From: Terrimonas ferruginea DSM 30193
GTDB lineage: Bacteria > Bacteroidota > Bacteroidia > Chitinophagales > Chitinophagaceae
Assembly: GCF_000425585.1 (NCBI RefSeq)
Contig: NZ_KE384398.1
Span: 462,416-526,415 of the forward strand
Reading direction: 5' to 3'
Length of the DNA stretch: 64,000 nucleotides
The position numbers and the translations under genes were made by a program. The notes under the pieces were generated by a model. It saw only the letters and a list, made by a program, of their open reading frames with translations, was not told the origin of the DNA and did not search any database. This document shows, in pieces, positions 1 through 8,558 of this stretch. How positions within the stretch are numbered: position 1 is the stretch's first letter; every line of letters begins with the position of its first letter.

Positions 1-34
1 GTTTAGTTAGTTCGGAATACTAAATCAAAGCACG

Positions 35-69
35 TAAAGATAAAACGAAACAGGCAATTAAATCACCAA
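35..69 (-). promoter_or_regulatory. Probable promoter of a gene beyond the left edge
   Basis: On the minus strand this holds TATCTTTA (35-42), one base off the Bacteroidota -7 box TAnnTTTG, with TTGG 23 bases upstream (66-69). The surrounding bases 1-60 resemble the leader of the protease gene at 134-2668 (compare 2676-2760): both contain AGTTCGGAAT and GTAAAGATAAAA. It probably drives a minus-strand gene starting left of the window, perhaps a paralogue of that protease (inference). Confidence 0.4.
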
Positions 70-80
70 GTAGTGACTAC

Positions 81-117
81 AAAGAAAAATCCCTCGCAGA
101 GCGAAGGATTTTTCTTT
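81..117 (-). terminator. Intrinsic terminator of the metalloprotease gene
   Basis: A perfect 12-bp inverted repeat (81-92 with 106-117) is extended inward by TCGC/GCGA (94-97, 101-104). Read on the minus strand, the stem ends in an A/T-rich run. It lies 17 bases past the stop codon of the minus-strand protease gene. Confidence 0.75.
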
Positions 118-133
118 GTATATGAAGCTTTTA

Positions 134-2668
134 TCAGCGTGCAATAATCATCTTCACCGGATGAATTTTTCCATCTATCAATACCTGCAGGTAGTAAACG
201 CCATTAGCCATTACGCCTGAATCAATTGTTTTGATCGTTTGTCCGGCTGGCATATTTTCCGTTTGTGAAAGTTGACGAACCAGTTTTCCTGCATTGTCAT
301 ACACATTCACCTGCAATGAATAAGGACGGGCGGCAATTACCTCCAAACGCCCCTGTGCCTGTATGGGGTTCGGGAACAGGCGCACATACACCCCGCTGTT
401 GTCGAGTTGGAGCGTAGTAAAGGCATTTGTTTCCGATGCGACAAAAGTAGTGGTGGTTGTACAAAGCGGTACAATAGCGTATTCGTACTCGGTATTGGGT
501 GTAAGGCCATTGAGTTCATACGAAGACCCTTCCACATACACACGGCTCCATATTGTGGAGCCTTTCACACGGTAGCGCAGTGAATCGGTTGTAGCACCTT
601 CAGGATTAGTCCATTCAACCAATACACGTGAAGGGCTGTAAGGCGTCACTTTCATATCCGTTGCAGGCCCGCATCCGATAACGTTGACGGTGGCTGTGGC
701 AGTACCGCGACAACCATTGGCATCGGTACCGGTGATGGTATATACGGTTGATGTCAGCGGGCGTACATAACCAAACCGGCCACTGTAGCTTACGATGGCT
801 GGTTGTTCTTCCCAGTTGAAATTGAGCGCACCGTTTACTGTCAGCAAATGCTGATCAAATTTATTGATCGTTGCAGTGGTCGGCGTAACAGTAACGGTTG
901 GATTTGCAACCTGTGTTAATGTTACCGAACGTGTACCCGAACAGGAAGGAGACGTTACCTGTACGGTATAGATACCCGGGCCGGTTGATGTAAAAGAAGA
1001 AGCCGTTGCCCCAGGAACAGGATTGGTATTTTTAAACCATTGGTAAGTAAAGGTAGGGTCGCTGGTAGCGGAGAGTACCGGTGCGGCCGAACTTGCACAA
1101 TAGTTCACCGATCCTGATGGAGTAAGCGTGAAATCAAGTGAAGGGCCACTGTTGCCGATTACTACATCGTCCATCACCTGGCAACCAGCTGCATCACGCA
1201 CGGTTACATAATAGGTGCCGGGCGCAAGGTTGGTAGGATTCGCGCCAGTAACGCCGTTGCTCCAGGTAACCGTTACTGCACCTGTGGCGTTGGTGGCGGT
1301 CACAACGGCTCTGCCGTTGTCTGATCCGCAAGACGCGTTGGTGGTAGCAATGGAAATGGTCATGCGGCAGCTGCCAAAGCAGGTGCGTGCCGCCACGTAG
1401 TTACGGATAGCGTCACCGGGCAGCGGACCAAAACCATTGTTGAAGTTGATGCCAACGCTGATCAGGTGGCAATAACTCATGATAGTTCCTCTAACGGTTG
1501 AGCTTGGCAGCGGACCCGGCGTGCAGGATCCTTCCATGTATGCCGCGTTGGCTGTAGGACCGCACCAATCGATAGGCCCGCCGGGCCATCCACACCAGTG
1601 TGTGTGACGCGAGCCGAGGTTATGCCCTAATTCATGCGTTACTACTTCCACTGTCCACGAATAAGTAGGAACGTTTGCATAGGTATTATTGATAGCGCTC
1701 ACAGATGTACGACCGCTCTTACCCGCAGCACATGCATCGGTAGTGAGATAAGCAACACCTCCACCCAGCGAACGGGTAGATATATACGCCGCATAGTCAC
1801 CAACATAGTTGGTACTGTTCATACGGCTCGCGAACGCAGGCAGCACAGCACCGGTAGTGTTTAGTCCCGCCGCCGCTTCCGGATCCGGAGAGGTCCATAC
1901 CAGTACCTGCGATACCTGCACCTTTACATTTTCGTTGGCATACAGTTGTTCAATACCATTGAAAAAGCCAAGCAGGTAATTAATTACATTGGTTGTGTTA
2001 TTTCCTTTATCCTGGTAAAATCTGTAATCGCATTCTACATAGATTTCTACCGGTTCACCAACCGCATTGGGCGACGCCGGAGAAGCAACAACTTCCGTAT
2101 GTGAATCTGTTGAACCGCCAATTACATGTTCATCGCTGGTAAAGCAATTCAGGGGATTGGGAATAGCCAGGTCCGGCTCACGGTATAACATGTAGTTGTT
2201 GGTTGCATAACCATTCTGCTCGATGGCACCCAACACCAGGTTGCTTTGCGCATCGGCGAGAATACCAATTACCTGGTTCTCAAAAATAGAAATGGTTGCA
2301 AATGTTTTTCTGTCGCCGTTGATATAACCGCGGTAGAATACACCGCCGTTGTAAGATACCGGGCGGCGTGAGCCATCCGGCAATGCCTCCAATATGGAAA
2401 AATTATCGGTGGTTACTTTTGCTTTTTCCAACTGCACATCCATGTACTGTCCTTCAAACGGAACACGTAATGTCCAGGTGGCGGGAGCTTCTTTGAATAC
2501 GGTGGATAAGATGGCAGTATTCAAGGCAAGCGGTTGATAACGGCTCACGACCTTACTATATTCAGGCGCGAAGCGGGAAGTAGGATTAAACAGCTCAACA
2601 GTATTTTGAGCAAACGCGGTTGTCAACCCCAATACGGTCAATAACAGCGCTAAAGAAAATTTTCTCAT
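134..2668 (-). CDS. Secreted reprolysin-like zinc metalloprotease with T9SS sorting domain
   Basis: An 844-residue protein with a cleavable signal peptide (about 1-20, ending AFAQ) and a pro-region to about 200. The metzincin-type catalytic domain follows: the zinc site HELGHNLGSRH is at 345-355 and a Met-turn IMSYC at about 396-400. After it come a SprB-like repeat (about 437-505), an Ig/PKD-like domain (about 515-600), a fibronectin III domain (about 670-755) and a C-terminal type A sorting domain (about 762-844, beginning LFPNP). The family cleaves extracellular proteins; the tail predicts export through the type IX system and surface attachment or release. It is transcribed alone and has a terminator of its own. 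Substrate unknown. Confidence 0.9.
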   Translation of the reverse strand: MRKFSLALLLTVLGLTTAFAQNTVELFNPTSRFAPEYSKVVSRYQPLALNTAILSTVFKEAPATWTLRVPFEGQYMDVQLEKAKVTTDNFSILEALPDGSRRPVSYNGGVFYRGYINGDRKTFATISIFENQVIGILADAQSNLVLGAIEQNGYATNNYMLYREPDLAIPNPLNCFTSDEHVIGGSTDSHTEVVASPASPNAVGEPVEIYVECDYRFYQDKGNNTTNVINYLLGFFNGIEQLYANENVKVQVSQVLVWTSPDPEAAAGLNTTGAVLPAFASRMNSTNYVGDYAAYISTRSLGGGVAYLTTDACAAGKSGRTSVSAINNTYANVPTYSWTVEVVTHELGHNLGSRHTHWCGWPGGPIDWCGPTANAAYMEGSCTPGPLPSSTVRGTIMSYCHLISVGINFNNGFGPLPGDAIRNYVAARTCFGSCRMTISIATTNASCGSDNGRAVVTATNATGAVTVTWSNGVTGANPTNLAPGTYYVTVRDAAGCQVMDDVVIGNSGPSLDFTLTPSGSVNYCASSAAPVLSATSDPTFTYQWFKNTNPVPGATASSFTSTGPGIYTVQVTSPSCSGTRSVTLTQVANPTVTVTPTTATINKFDQHLLTVNGALNFNWEEQPAIVSYSGRFGYVRPLTSTVYTITGTDANGCRGTATATVNVIGCGPATDMKVTPYSPSRVLVEWTNPEGATTDSLRYRVKGSTIWSRVYVEGSSYELNGLTPNTEYEYAIVPLCTTTTTFVASETNAFTTLQLDNSGVYVRLFPNPIQAQGRLEVIAARPYSLQVNVYDNAGKLVRQLSQTENMPAGQTIKTIDSGVMANGVYYLQVLIDGKIHPVKMIIAR

Positions 2669-2728
2669 GAGGAGTAGCTTAGTAATTAGTTCGGAATGCG
2701 GCTTGTGCCGGATAACAATAAAGCGGGG

Positions 2729-2763
2729 TAAAGATAAAATGAAACAAACTAAAAGCTTTCAAA
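2729..2763 (-). promoter_or_regulatory. Probable promoter of the metalloprotease gene
   Basis: On the minus strand TTTG (2760-2763) is followed after 23 bases by TATCTTTA (2729-2736), a 7/8 match to TAnnTTTG. The leader to the ATG at 2668 would be about 55 bases. The spacing is slightly longer than the usual 19-21. The same box and spacing recur at 35-69. Confidence 0.45.
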
Positions 2764-2820
2764 AAATACGAGGGAAATCCCTTTGGTTATTCACGTGATT
2801 TTCTGGAACTTGTACCGGTT

Positions 2821-3915
2821 ATGCGACGTTTTCTCCGTTGGCTCCTGCTGAAGCCGGTTCGTTGGGCCACGGCACGTTTTGCCTCACGCCCCGACAAAGA
2901 ACGTATCTATCAGTCACTGAGCCGTCTGTATGCACGTATCCTGGCGCATCCTGGTAAAAAAGGTCCTGTGATTCCTTTTGGTGCCACCACCGGCCGCTTC
3001 ATTATTTTTTCCGATCAGCACAAAGGTGCGCGCAACGGCGCCGATGATTTTATGGCCGCGGAGGACAATTATCTCGCGGCACTGAGTTATTATAATAACC
3101 AGGGATATACGTTCATCAACCTTGGCGACAGCGAAGAACTATGGGAAAACACGCTTGCGCAGGTGCGCAAACACAACGAAAAAACATTCGAAGCAGAAAA
3201 AGCATTTTTGCAACGCAAAGCTTATGTAAAAATATTCGGCAACCACGATCTCTATTGGGGCAACGATCCGCTGGCCTCTCTTCAACTGAAAGAAATATTC
3301 GGCGAACCTGTTAAAATATACGAAGGAGTTATTCTGACGGTGGCAACGGGTAATAAAAACCTGCACATTTTCTGTACACACGGCCACCAGGGCGACAGAA
3401 GCAGCGATGGCAACTGGTTCAGCAAGTTTTTTGTAGCCCGCATCTGGGCACCGTTGCAAAGTTTTCTCCGCATAAACCCCAATACGCCGGCCTATGATCT
3501 GCATGAAAAAACATTACATAACGAAATCATGTATGAATGGTCGGCAGAACAGGAAAAAATATTGCTGATCACCGGCCATACTCATCAGCCTGTATTCGCC
3601 TCACTCACTCACCTGGAACGATTGTACAAAGAAATGCAACAGGCAAAAGCTGATGAAAACACACAACGCATAGAAGAATTAACGACTGAAATACGGCGGC
3701 GCGAACGTGAATACAAAACTGTTTCAGTTGATTATCTCACCATGAAACCAACCTATTTCAATAGCGGTTGTTGTTGTTTTCCCGACGGAGACATAACCGG
3801 CATTGAAATTGACAACGGATATATGCGTCTTGTAAAATGGAAAAAAGAACAACAGCAGCCTGCACGTACCATATTGGAAGAAATAAGTCTTGAAATACTT
3901 GGTACGCAGGTATAA
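2821..3915 (+). CDS. Calcineurin-like metallophosphoesterase
   Basis: A 364-residue protein with all five metallophosphoesterase blocks: SDQH (64-67), GDSEE (102-106), GNHD (140-143), THGHQGD (186-192) and GHTH (252-255). These residues hold two metal ions that hydrolyse phosphate mono- or diesters. A charged stretch at about 262-292 may be a coiled coil inserted before the last strands. There is no signal peptide, although the N-terminus is basic and partly hydrophobic, so it may act at the inner face of the membrane. The 2-hydroxyacid dehydrogenase gene follows after 12 bases, so the two are probably co-transcribed. The substrate cannot be told from sequence. Confidence 0.85.
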   Translation: MRRFLRWLLLKPVRWATARFASRPDKERIYQSLSRLYARILAHPGKKGPVIPFGATTGRFIIFSDQHKGARNGADDFMAAEDNYLAALSYYNNQGYTFINLGDSEELWENTLAQVRKHNEKTFEAEKAFLQRKAYVKIFGNHDLYWGNDPLASLQLKEIFGEPVKIYEGVILTVATGNKNLHIFCTHGHQGDRSSDGNWFSKFFVARIWAPLQSFLRINPNTPAYDLHEKTLHNEIMYEWSAEQEKILLITGHTHQPVFASLTHLERLYKEMQQAKADENTQRIEELTTEIRRREREYKTVSVDYLTMKPTYFNSGCCCFPDGDITGIEIDNGYMRLVKWKKEQQQPARTILEEISLEILGTQV

Positions 3916-3927
3916 AACAACATAGCC

Positions 3928-4905
3928 ATGAATGTATTTGTATCCCGGCTGATACCCGAAGCAGGTATCAGCAAAATGGAAGAGGCCGGCATTAAAGTAA
4001 CTGTATGGAAAGAAGATCGCCCGCTGACATCTGAAGAACTGATTCATCATGTTCAACAACATGATGCACTGCTGTGCATGAACCGGGAAAAAATCGACAA
4101 AGCATTTTTAAATGCTTGTCCGCATCTTAAAGTGATCGCGTTATACTCTGTGGGTTACGACAGCATGGACGTGGCGGAAGCAACACGCCTCGGCATTCCG
4201 ATGAGCAATACGCCCGATGTGTTAAGTGATGCTACTGCCGATATTGCCTTTACATTATTACTGGCAGTATCGCGTAAAGCATTTTTTCATCACCGCCGTA
4301 TTCTCAACGACGAATGGGATTTTTTTCGTCCCACAGCCAATCTCGGTATAGAATTGAAAAATAAAACGCTGGGCATATTCGGCCTCGGACGTATCGGGCT
4401 GGAAATGGCCAAACGTTGCCGCGGTGCCTACAACATGCAGGTGATCTATCATAATCGTAACCGCAATCAGGAAGCAGAAAAGGAAATCGATGCGCGTTAT
4501 GTAAGTTTTGATGAGCTGCTGGAACAAAGCGATGTGCTTTCGTTGCATACCGCGCTCACACCGGAAACAAAAGATCGCTTTACTCTGAATGAATTCAGGA
4601 AAATGCGGTCGAAAGCGATCTTCATCAATACGGCGCGCGGCGCCATTCACCGGGAAGAAGATCTGTTAAAAGCAATACTGGACGGAATCATCTGGGGTGC
4701 AGGACTTGACGTTACCAATCCTGAACCGATGTCGCCGGACAGTCCGCTGTTGCGTCTGCCGAGTGTATGTGTTACCCCCCATATCGGATCGGCTACCGAA
4801 GAAGCACGAACAGGCATGGCGCTGGTAGCGGCTGAAAATATAATCGCGGGACTACGGGGTGAACGGTTACCAAACGTGATCGACCCTTCTGTGTACGATA
4901 AATAA
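3928..4905 (+). CDS. D-isomer-specific 2-hydroxyacid dehydrogenase
   Basis: A 325-residue NAD(P)-dependent dehydrogenase of the glyoxylate/hydroxypyruvate reductase group. The Rossmann dinucleotide motif GLGRIG is at 152-157. The catalytic triad of the family is present: Arg237 in NTARG, Glu266 in NPEP and His285 in TPHIGSA. The family interconverts 2-keto acids and D-2-hydroxyacids in the cytosol. Its length is typical, and the start ATG at 3928 is 12 bases after the phosphoesterase stop. Glyoxylate, hydroxypyruvate or 2-ketogluconate are all possible substrates. Confidence 0.88.
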   Translation: MNVFVSRLIPEAGISKMEEAGIKVTVWKEDRPLTSEELIHHVQQHDALLCMNREKIDKAFLNACPHLKVIALYSVGYDSMDVAEATRLGIPMSNTPDVLSDATADIAFTLLLAVSRKAFFHHRRILNDEWDFFRPTANLGIELKNKTLGIFGLGRIGLEMAKRCRGAYNMQVIYHNRNRNQEAEKEIDARYVSFDELLEQSDVLSLHTALTPETKDRFTLNEFRKMRSKAIFINTARGAIHREEDLLKAILDGIIWGAGLDVTNPEPMSPDSPLLRLPSVCVTPHIGSATEEARTGMALVAAENIIAGLRGERLPNVIDPSVYDK

Positions 4906-4930
4906 AAAACCTCCCGGGTAAACGGGAGGT
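4902..4930 (-). terminator. Intrinsic terminator of the YceI gene
   Basis: ACCTCCCG (4909-4916) pairs with CGGGAGGT (4923-4930) around a 6-base loop. On the minus strand the stem is followed by a T run (complement of 4902-4909). It serves the minus-strand gene and lies between two convergent genes. Confidence 0.75.
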
Positions 4931-4961
4931 AGTGGATTCATTCGGTGACCCGGAAAAGGGA

Positions 4962-5489
4962 TTAGCTGGCAGACTTCACAAACTGAAGTTCAGCAGACAG
5001 CTTCACTTCTTCGCTTACCAGTACGCCGCCGGTTTCGAGGGATGCGTTCCAGGTGAGTCCAAAATCTTTACGGTTGATCTTACCGGTGAGTGAGAAACCT
5101 GCTTTCTCATTACCCCAGGGATCTTTAGCGGTACCACCGAAATCAACATCCAGTGTCACCGGCTTCGTTACATCGCGGATAGTGAGATCACCGGTGATCT
5201 TGCCGTCAGCCGCGTTGTAGTTAGAAGATTTGAAACTGATGCTGGGATATTTTTCCACTTCAAAGAAGTCGGCTCCTTTGAGGTGTCCGTCACGTTGTTC
5301 GTTGTTGGTAGTAATAGAGCTTACATCTGCCGTAAAAGATACAACGGCATCTGAAAAGCTGTCATCGCCCGCTTCCACCGTACCGCTGATAGCGGGAAAG
5401 CCACCGGTTACGTTGGTAACCATAAGGTGTTTTACTTTAAACTGCAGTTCGCTGTGGGTAGGATCGAGATTCCAGGTTGTCTTTGCCAT
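4962..5489 (-). CDS. YceI family lipocalin-like protein
   Basis: A 175-residue protein that opens with the family hallmark TTWNLDPTHSELQFKVKHL and ends in a beta strand rich in alternating hydrophobic residues. YceI proteins fold as an extended lipocalin barrel that binds long isoprenoid-like or amide lipids. Many members have a signal peptide; this one starts directly at MAKTTW and looks cytosolic. It is monocistronic with a strong promoter (5526-5557) and a terminator (4902-4930). Function in the cell is not established; some homologues respond to stress. Confidence 0.88.
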   Translation of the reverse strand: MAKTTWNLDPTHSELQFKVKHLMVTNVTGGFPAISGTVEAGDDSFSDAVVSFTADVSSITTNNEQRDGHLKGADFFEVEKYPSISFKSSNYNAADGKITGDLTIRDVTKPVTLDVDFGGTAKDPWGNEKAGFSLTGKINRKDFGLTWNASLETGGVLVSEEVKLSAELQFVKSAS

Positions 5490-5525
5490 GATTATGTTGT
5501 TTTGTTTTAATCAATTTTTACACTG

Positions 5526-5557
5526 CAAAAGTAGCATGCCCGGTATGGCTGGACCAA
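5526..5557 (-). promoter_or_regulatory. Promoter of the YceI gene
   Basis: On the minus strand TACTTTTG (5526-5533) matches the Bacteroidota -7 consensus TAnnTTTG perfectly. TTGG (5554-5557) lies 20 bases upstream, near the -33 consensus TTTG. The predicted leader is about 30 bases and A-rich before the ATG. Confidence 0.65.
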
Positions 5558-5605
5558 TGACCTAGGATAAGAAAAAGCGTTGACGTAGATCAACCTTTGT
5601 TACAT

Positions 5606-5630
5606 AAAAAAGCCCCCGTTCCGGGGGCTT
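5606..5630 (-). terminator. Intrinsic terminator of the M1 peptidase gene
   Basis: AAGCCCCCG (5610-5618) pairs with CGGGGGCTT (5622-5630) around a TTC loop. On the minus strand the stem runs into Ts (complement of 5606-5611). It begins 7 bases beyond the stop codon at 5637. Confidence 0.8.
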
Positions 5631-5636
5631 TGCTGA

Positions 5637-7586
5637 TTATTTCTTAATATACTTATTGTTGTCGCGGTTGAGGTCCGGTAATTTTTTATCCGGATCAACG
5701 GTTACTTCGGCAATCTCGCTGGTGGAAGGAACATGGAATGTCCATTCCGATCCACGCTGCCATATTTCCACAGGAAGGTCAAAGCGGTGTTCCTTACCAT
5801 TGGTCTCTTTTACAAGGACGCTGACCGGCATTGGCATTTTCTCGAGGTTTTCGATAGTCACGTCTGCTCCTTTAGCCGGCAGTTTATCTGTGTACTTCAC
5901 GCCTTTAGCGGCCACATCGAGTTTCCAGGCATTCAGTACCCATGAGCGCCAGAACCAGCTCAGGTCTTCGCCCGCCACATTTTCCATTGTATGGAAAAAG
6001 TCCCAGGGTGTAGGATGTTTATAAGCCCAGCGCTGAATATACTCACGGAAAGCTGCATCGAAACGCTTTGCACCAATCACCTGATCGCGGAGCAGATGCA
6101 GCATTTGCGAAGGTTTCATGTAAGCAGCAATACCCAGGTTATCTTGCTGAATAACATCCGGAATATTGTAAAGGCCGTCCATTTTATCGTTGAACGTATA
6201 CTTTACCATGAATGTAGAATTGGGGTCCTGGAAGAAACTTTGCTGTTTGAACTCTCCTTTATTGAATTCTTCCGTAGAGAAATCATTGATGAAAGTATTG
6301 AATCCTTCATCCATCCAGGCGTATTTGCGTTCGTTGCTGCCTACGATCATCGGGAACCAGGTGTGACCAAACTCATGATCGGTTACACCCCACAGACCCG
6401 CACCGCTTGAATTGTAGCTACAGAAAACGATACCCGGATATTCCATACCTCCTACGATACCTGCCACATTCACAGCCGCACCGTAAGGATATTCAAACCA
6501 TTTAGAGGAGTAATGTTCGATGGATGCCTTCACCATTTCAGTGCTGCGCTGCCAGCCGTCCTTCTTGATGCTTTCAACAGGGTAAGCGCTTACTGCCAGT
6601 GATTTTTTTCCGCTTGGCAAATTGATGCGTGCGGCATCCAGTACAAACGCACGGGAAGCAGCCCAGGCTACGTCGCGTGTATTCTGGATCTTGAACTTCC
6701 AGGTAACGGCGGGGCGGGCCAGCCATGTTTTTTTGTCACCGATCTCTTTATCACCGCGGATGACAACAGTTTTATCACTGTTCTGTGCATCCTTGTAACG
6801 CTTAAGCTGGTCGGAAGCAAAACAATCCTGTGGATTTTGCAGATCACCGGAACCTACGATGATGAGGTTGGAGGGAGCGGTAACACTGAATTCGATATCG
6901 CCATATTCGAGATAAAACTCACCTGCGCCGAGATAAGGCAACACGTTCCATCCCTGGATATCATCATATACGGCCATGCGGGGGAACCATTGGGCGATTT
7001 CGTATACCCAGCCATTTTTGGTATTCAACCGGCCCATACGGTCGGTACCGTACTCGGGTACTTCAAAAGAAAAGTCGATGCTGAGCTTGATCTTTCCTCC
7101 GGTTGATTTGAGTGCATCCTGCAACCACACCTGCATACGCGTGTCTGCCACATTGTACTCGGGTTTGTATTTTTTGCCGCCGGCTTCTACGGTAATGGCG
7201 CTGATTACATCGCCTTCAGTGAAAGAAGCATTGGCCCAGCGACCGCCTGTTTGTGTGGTGGTTGCCGAACCGCGGGAATCTTTGCGGTAGATATTCTGAT
7301 CGAGTTGGAGCCAGAGAAACTTGAGGTTATCGGGGCTGTTGTTGGTGTAGGTGATCTCCACATTGCCGGTAACGCCATGTCTGACCGTGTCCAGCGTACA
7401 GTTGATTTTATAATCGGCTCTGTTCTGCCAGTAGCGTGGGCCGGGTTCACCGCTGGCGCTACGGAAATCGTTGCCGGGATAAGGATAAAACTGCGGATTG
7501 AACGCTTCCCTGGCATTGTAAACAGACTGCGCCTGGCCGACACCTGCAAGCAACAGCAGCCATGCACTGAAAACAAGTTTCTTCAT
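5637..7586 (-). CDS. M1 family metallopeptidase (aminopeptidase-like)
   Basis: A 649-residue secreted zinc peptidase. The signal peptide is about 1-20 (MKKLVFSAWLLLL, then a cleavage site near GQAQ). The gluzincin signature is HEFGH at about 404-408 with the third zinc ligand Glu at about 427 in WMDEGF. The exopeptidase motif appears as GGMEYP (about 379-384) instead of the classical GxMEN. M1 enzymes remove N-terminal residues from peptides, here in the periplasm or at the surface. I start it at the second Met (7586), which follows an AT-rich leader; an in-frame ATG at 7604 would add six residues. Confidence 0.88.
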   Translation of the reverse strand: MKKLVFSAWLLLLAGVGQAQSVYNAREAFNPQFYPYPGNDFRSASGEPGPRYWQNRADYKINCTLDTVRHGVTGNVEITYTNNSPDNLKFLWLQLDQNIYRKDSRGSATTTQTGGRWANASFTEGDVISAITVEAGGKKYKPEYNVADTRMQVWLQDALKSTGGKIKLSIDFSFEVPEYGTDRMGRLNTKNGWVYEIAQWFPRMAVYDDIQGWNVLPYLGAGEFYLEYGDIEFSVTAPSNLIIVGSGDLQNPQDCFASDQLKRYKDAQNSDKTVVIRGDKEIGDKKTWLARPAVTWKFKIQNTRDVAWAASRAFVLDAARINLPSGKKSLAVSAYPVESIKKDGWQRSTEMVKASIEHYSSKWFEYPYGAAVNVAGIVGGMEYPGIVFCSYNSSGAGLWGVTDHEFGHTWFPMIVGSNERKYAWMDEGFNTFINDFSTEEFNKGEFKQQSFFQDPNSTFMVKYTFNDKMDGLYNIPDVIQQDNLGIAAYMKPSQMLHLLRDQVIGAKRFDAAFREYIQRWAYKHPTPWDFFHTMENVAGEDLSWFWRSWVLNAWKLDVAAKGVKYTDKLPAKGADVTIENLEKMPMPVSVLVKETNGKEHRFDLPVEIWQRGSEWTFHVPSTSEIAEVTVDPDKKLPDLNRDNNKYIKK

Positions 7587-7613
7587 ATTATTTATTTTAT
7601 ACAAACGGATGCC

Positions 7614-7653
7614 TAAGTTAAGTATTAAGTTGGAAGTATTGAGTTATAAGTAA
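7614..7653. repeat. TAAGTNN heptamer array
   Basis: From 7619 to 7653 there are five consecutive 7-bp words: TAAGTAT, TAAGTTG, GAAGTAT, TGAGTTA and TAAGTAA. The array lies about 30 bases upstream of the M1 peptidase start. It belongs to the TAAGTNN class also found at 10906, 47531 and 61399. Confidence 0.7.
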
Positions 7654-7711
7654 AACGGCCGTAGCTCTTTATTCACGATTAGCTATTTCACCATTCACGA
7701 GGCCCCTTCGG

Positions 7712-7744
7712 GAGGCCGAAGTATCGGGCCGATACTTCGGCCTC
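7712..7744. repeat. Perfect 33-nt palindrome, dispersed element
   Basis: GAGGCCGAAGTATCGG (7712-7727) and its complement (7729-7744) are separated by a single base. A shortened relative occurs at 31165-31184 upstream of the sulfatase gene. No T run follows on either strand, so a terminator role is not supported. Confidence 0.7.
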
Positions 7745-7762
7745 AGGGACCGCAGATTCATT

Positions 7763-7819
7763 ATTCACTTATTCACTATTCACCATTCACTATTCACTAT
7801 TCACCATTCACTATTCACC
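7763..7819. repeat. ATTCACN heptamer array
   Basis: One 8-base unit (7763-7770) is followed by seven unbroken 7-bp units ATTCACY from 7771 to 7819. The array ends 8 bases before the stop codon (7828) of the minus-strand nucleotidyltransferase gene. The same class occurs at 23042, 28871, 40266, 47586 and 53215. Confidence 0.8.
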
Positions 7820-7827
7820 ATTTTGAA

Positions 7828-8544
7828 TTACCGGAACATCTCCTCTGCCACCGTTACGCTCTCCGGCCGGCCGACATCAACCCATTTATCGCCCGTATGA
7901 TCAAACCCTGTCAGCGTATGATCTTTTGCCAGTTCCAGGTAAGCATCTACCAGCGAAAACTTTCCCTGCTGTGATACCAGATCAAAAAATTCATACCGGA
8001 AAATACTGATGCCGCTGTAAGCTTTGTTTACTTCTCCCTCACCCTCCCTTACCCGCCGTTCCTGGCCGGTGGAAACATTTCTCCACGCAGTAAGCCTGTC
8101 ATTCTTATCGAATACAAAGCAACGGCTCGTTGAGCGTCCTGTAACCGCCAGTGTGACAAGTGCGTTTTTTTGTTGATGAGCGGTCAGCATAGCGCGCACA
8201 TCGAGGCTGGTAAGAATATCCACATTAATGGTCAGGAAATCTTCTCCCTGCGTCAAAAGACCACGGGCTTTCACCAGTCCCCCTCCTGTTTCCAATACCT
8301 CGCCCGACTCATCGCTGATCGCGACGCGGCTACCCCAGCCATTATTCTTGTTGATAGCTTCCCGGATCTGACCGGGAAAGTGATGCACGTTAACGATTAC
8401 ATCTTCGATGCCCTGCTGTTGCAGATACCGGATATTTCGCTCCAGCAGTGACTGCCCGTTAACAAGGGCCAACGCCTTGGGATGTTTGTCGGTCCATGGT
8501 CGAAAACGCGTACCAAGTCCGGCGGAAAAAATCATTGCCTTCAT
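7828..8544 (-). CDS. murU: Sugar-1-phosphate nucleotidyltransferase, MurU-like
   Basis: A 238-residue protein with the nucleotidyltransferase motif GLGTRFRPWT (9-18) and the conserved Lys24 in HPKAL. The GT-A fold binds an NTP and a sugar 1-phosphate. Family resemblance includes MurNAc-1-phosphate uridylyltransferase (MurU) and mannose-1-phosphate guanylyltransferase. The choice of MurU rests mainly on context: the gene lies 14 bases downstream of an AmgK-like sugar kinase, as in the known cell-wall sugar salvage pair that makes UDP-MurNAc without new synthesis. Substrate specificity is inferred. The ATTCACN array ends just beyond its stop codon. Confidence 0.75.
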   Translation of the reverse strand: MKAMIFSAGLGTRFRPWTDKHPKALALVNGQSLLERNIRYLQQQGIEDVIVNVHHFPGQIREAINKNNGWGSRVAISDESGEVLETGGGLVKARGLLTQGEDFLTINVDILTSLDVRAMLTAHQQKNALVTLAVTGRSTSRCFVFDKNDRLTAWRNVSTGQERRVREGEGEVNKAYSGISIFRYEFFDLVSQQGKFSLVDAYLELAKDHTLTGFDHTGDKWVDVGRPESVTVAEEMFR

Positions 8545-8558
8545 ATCAATCGGATAAG

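Noticed and set aside
7763-7819. CRISPR-like array
   Set aside because: Units are 7 bp with no unique spacers between repeats and no cas genes nearby.
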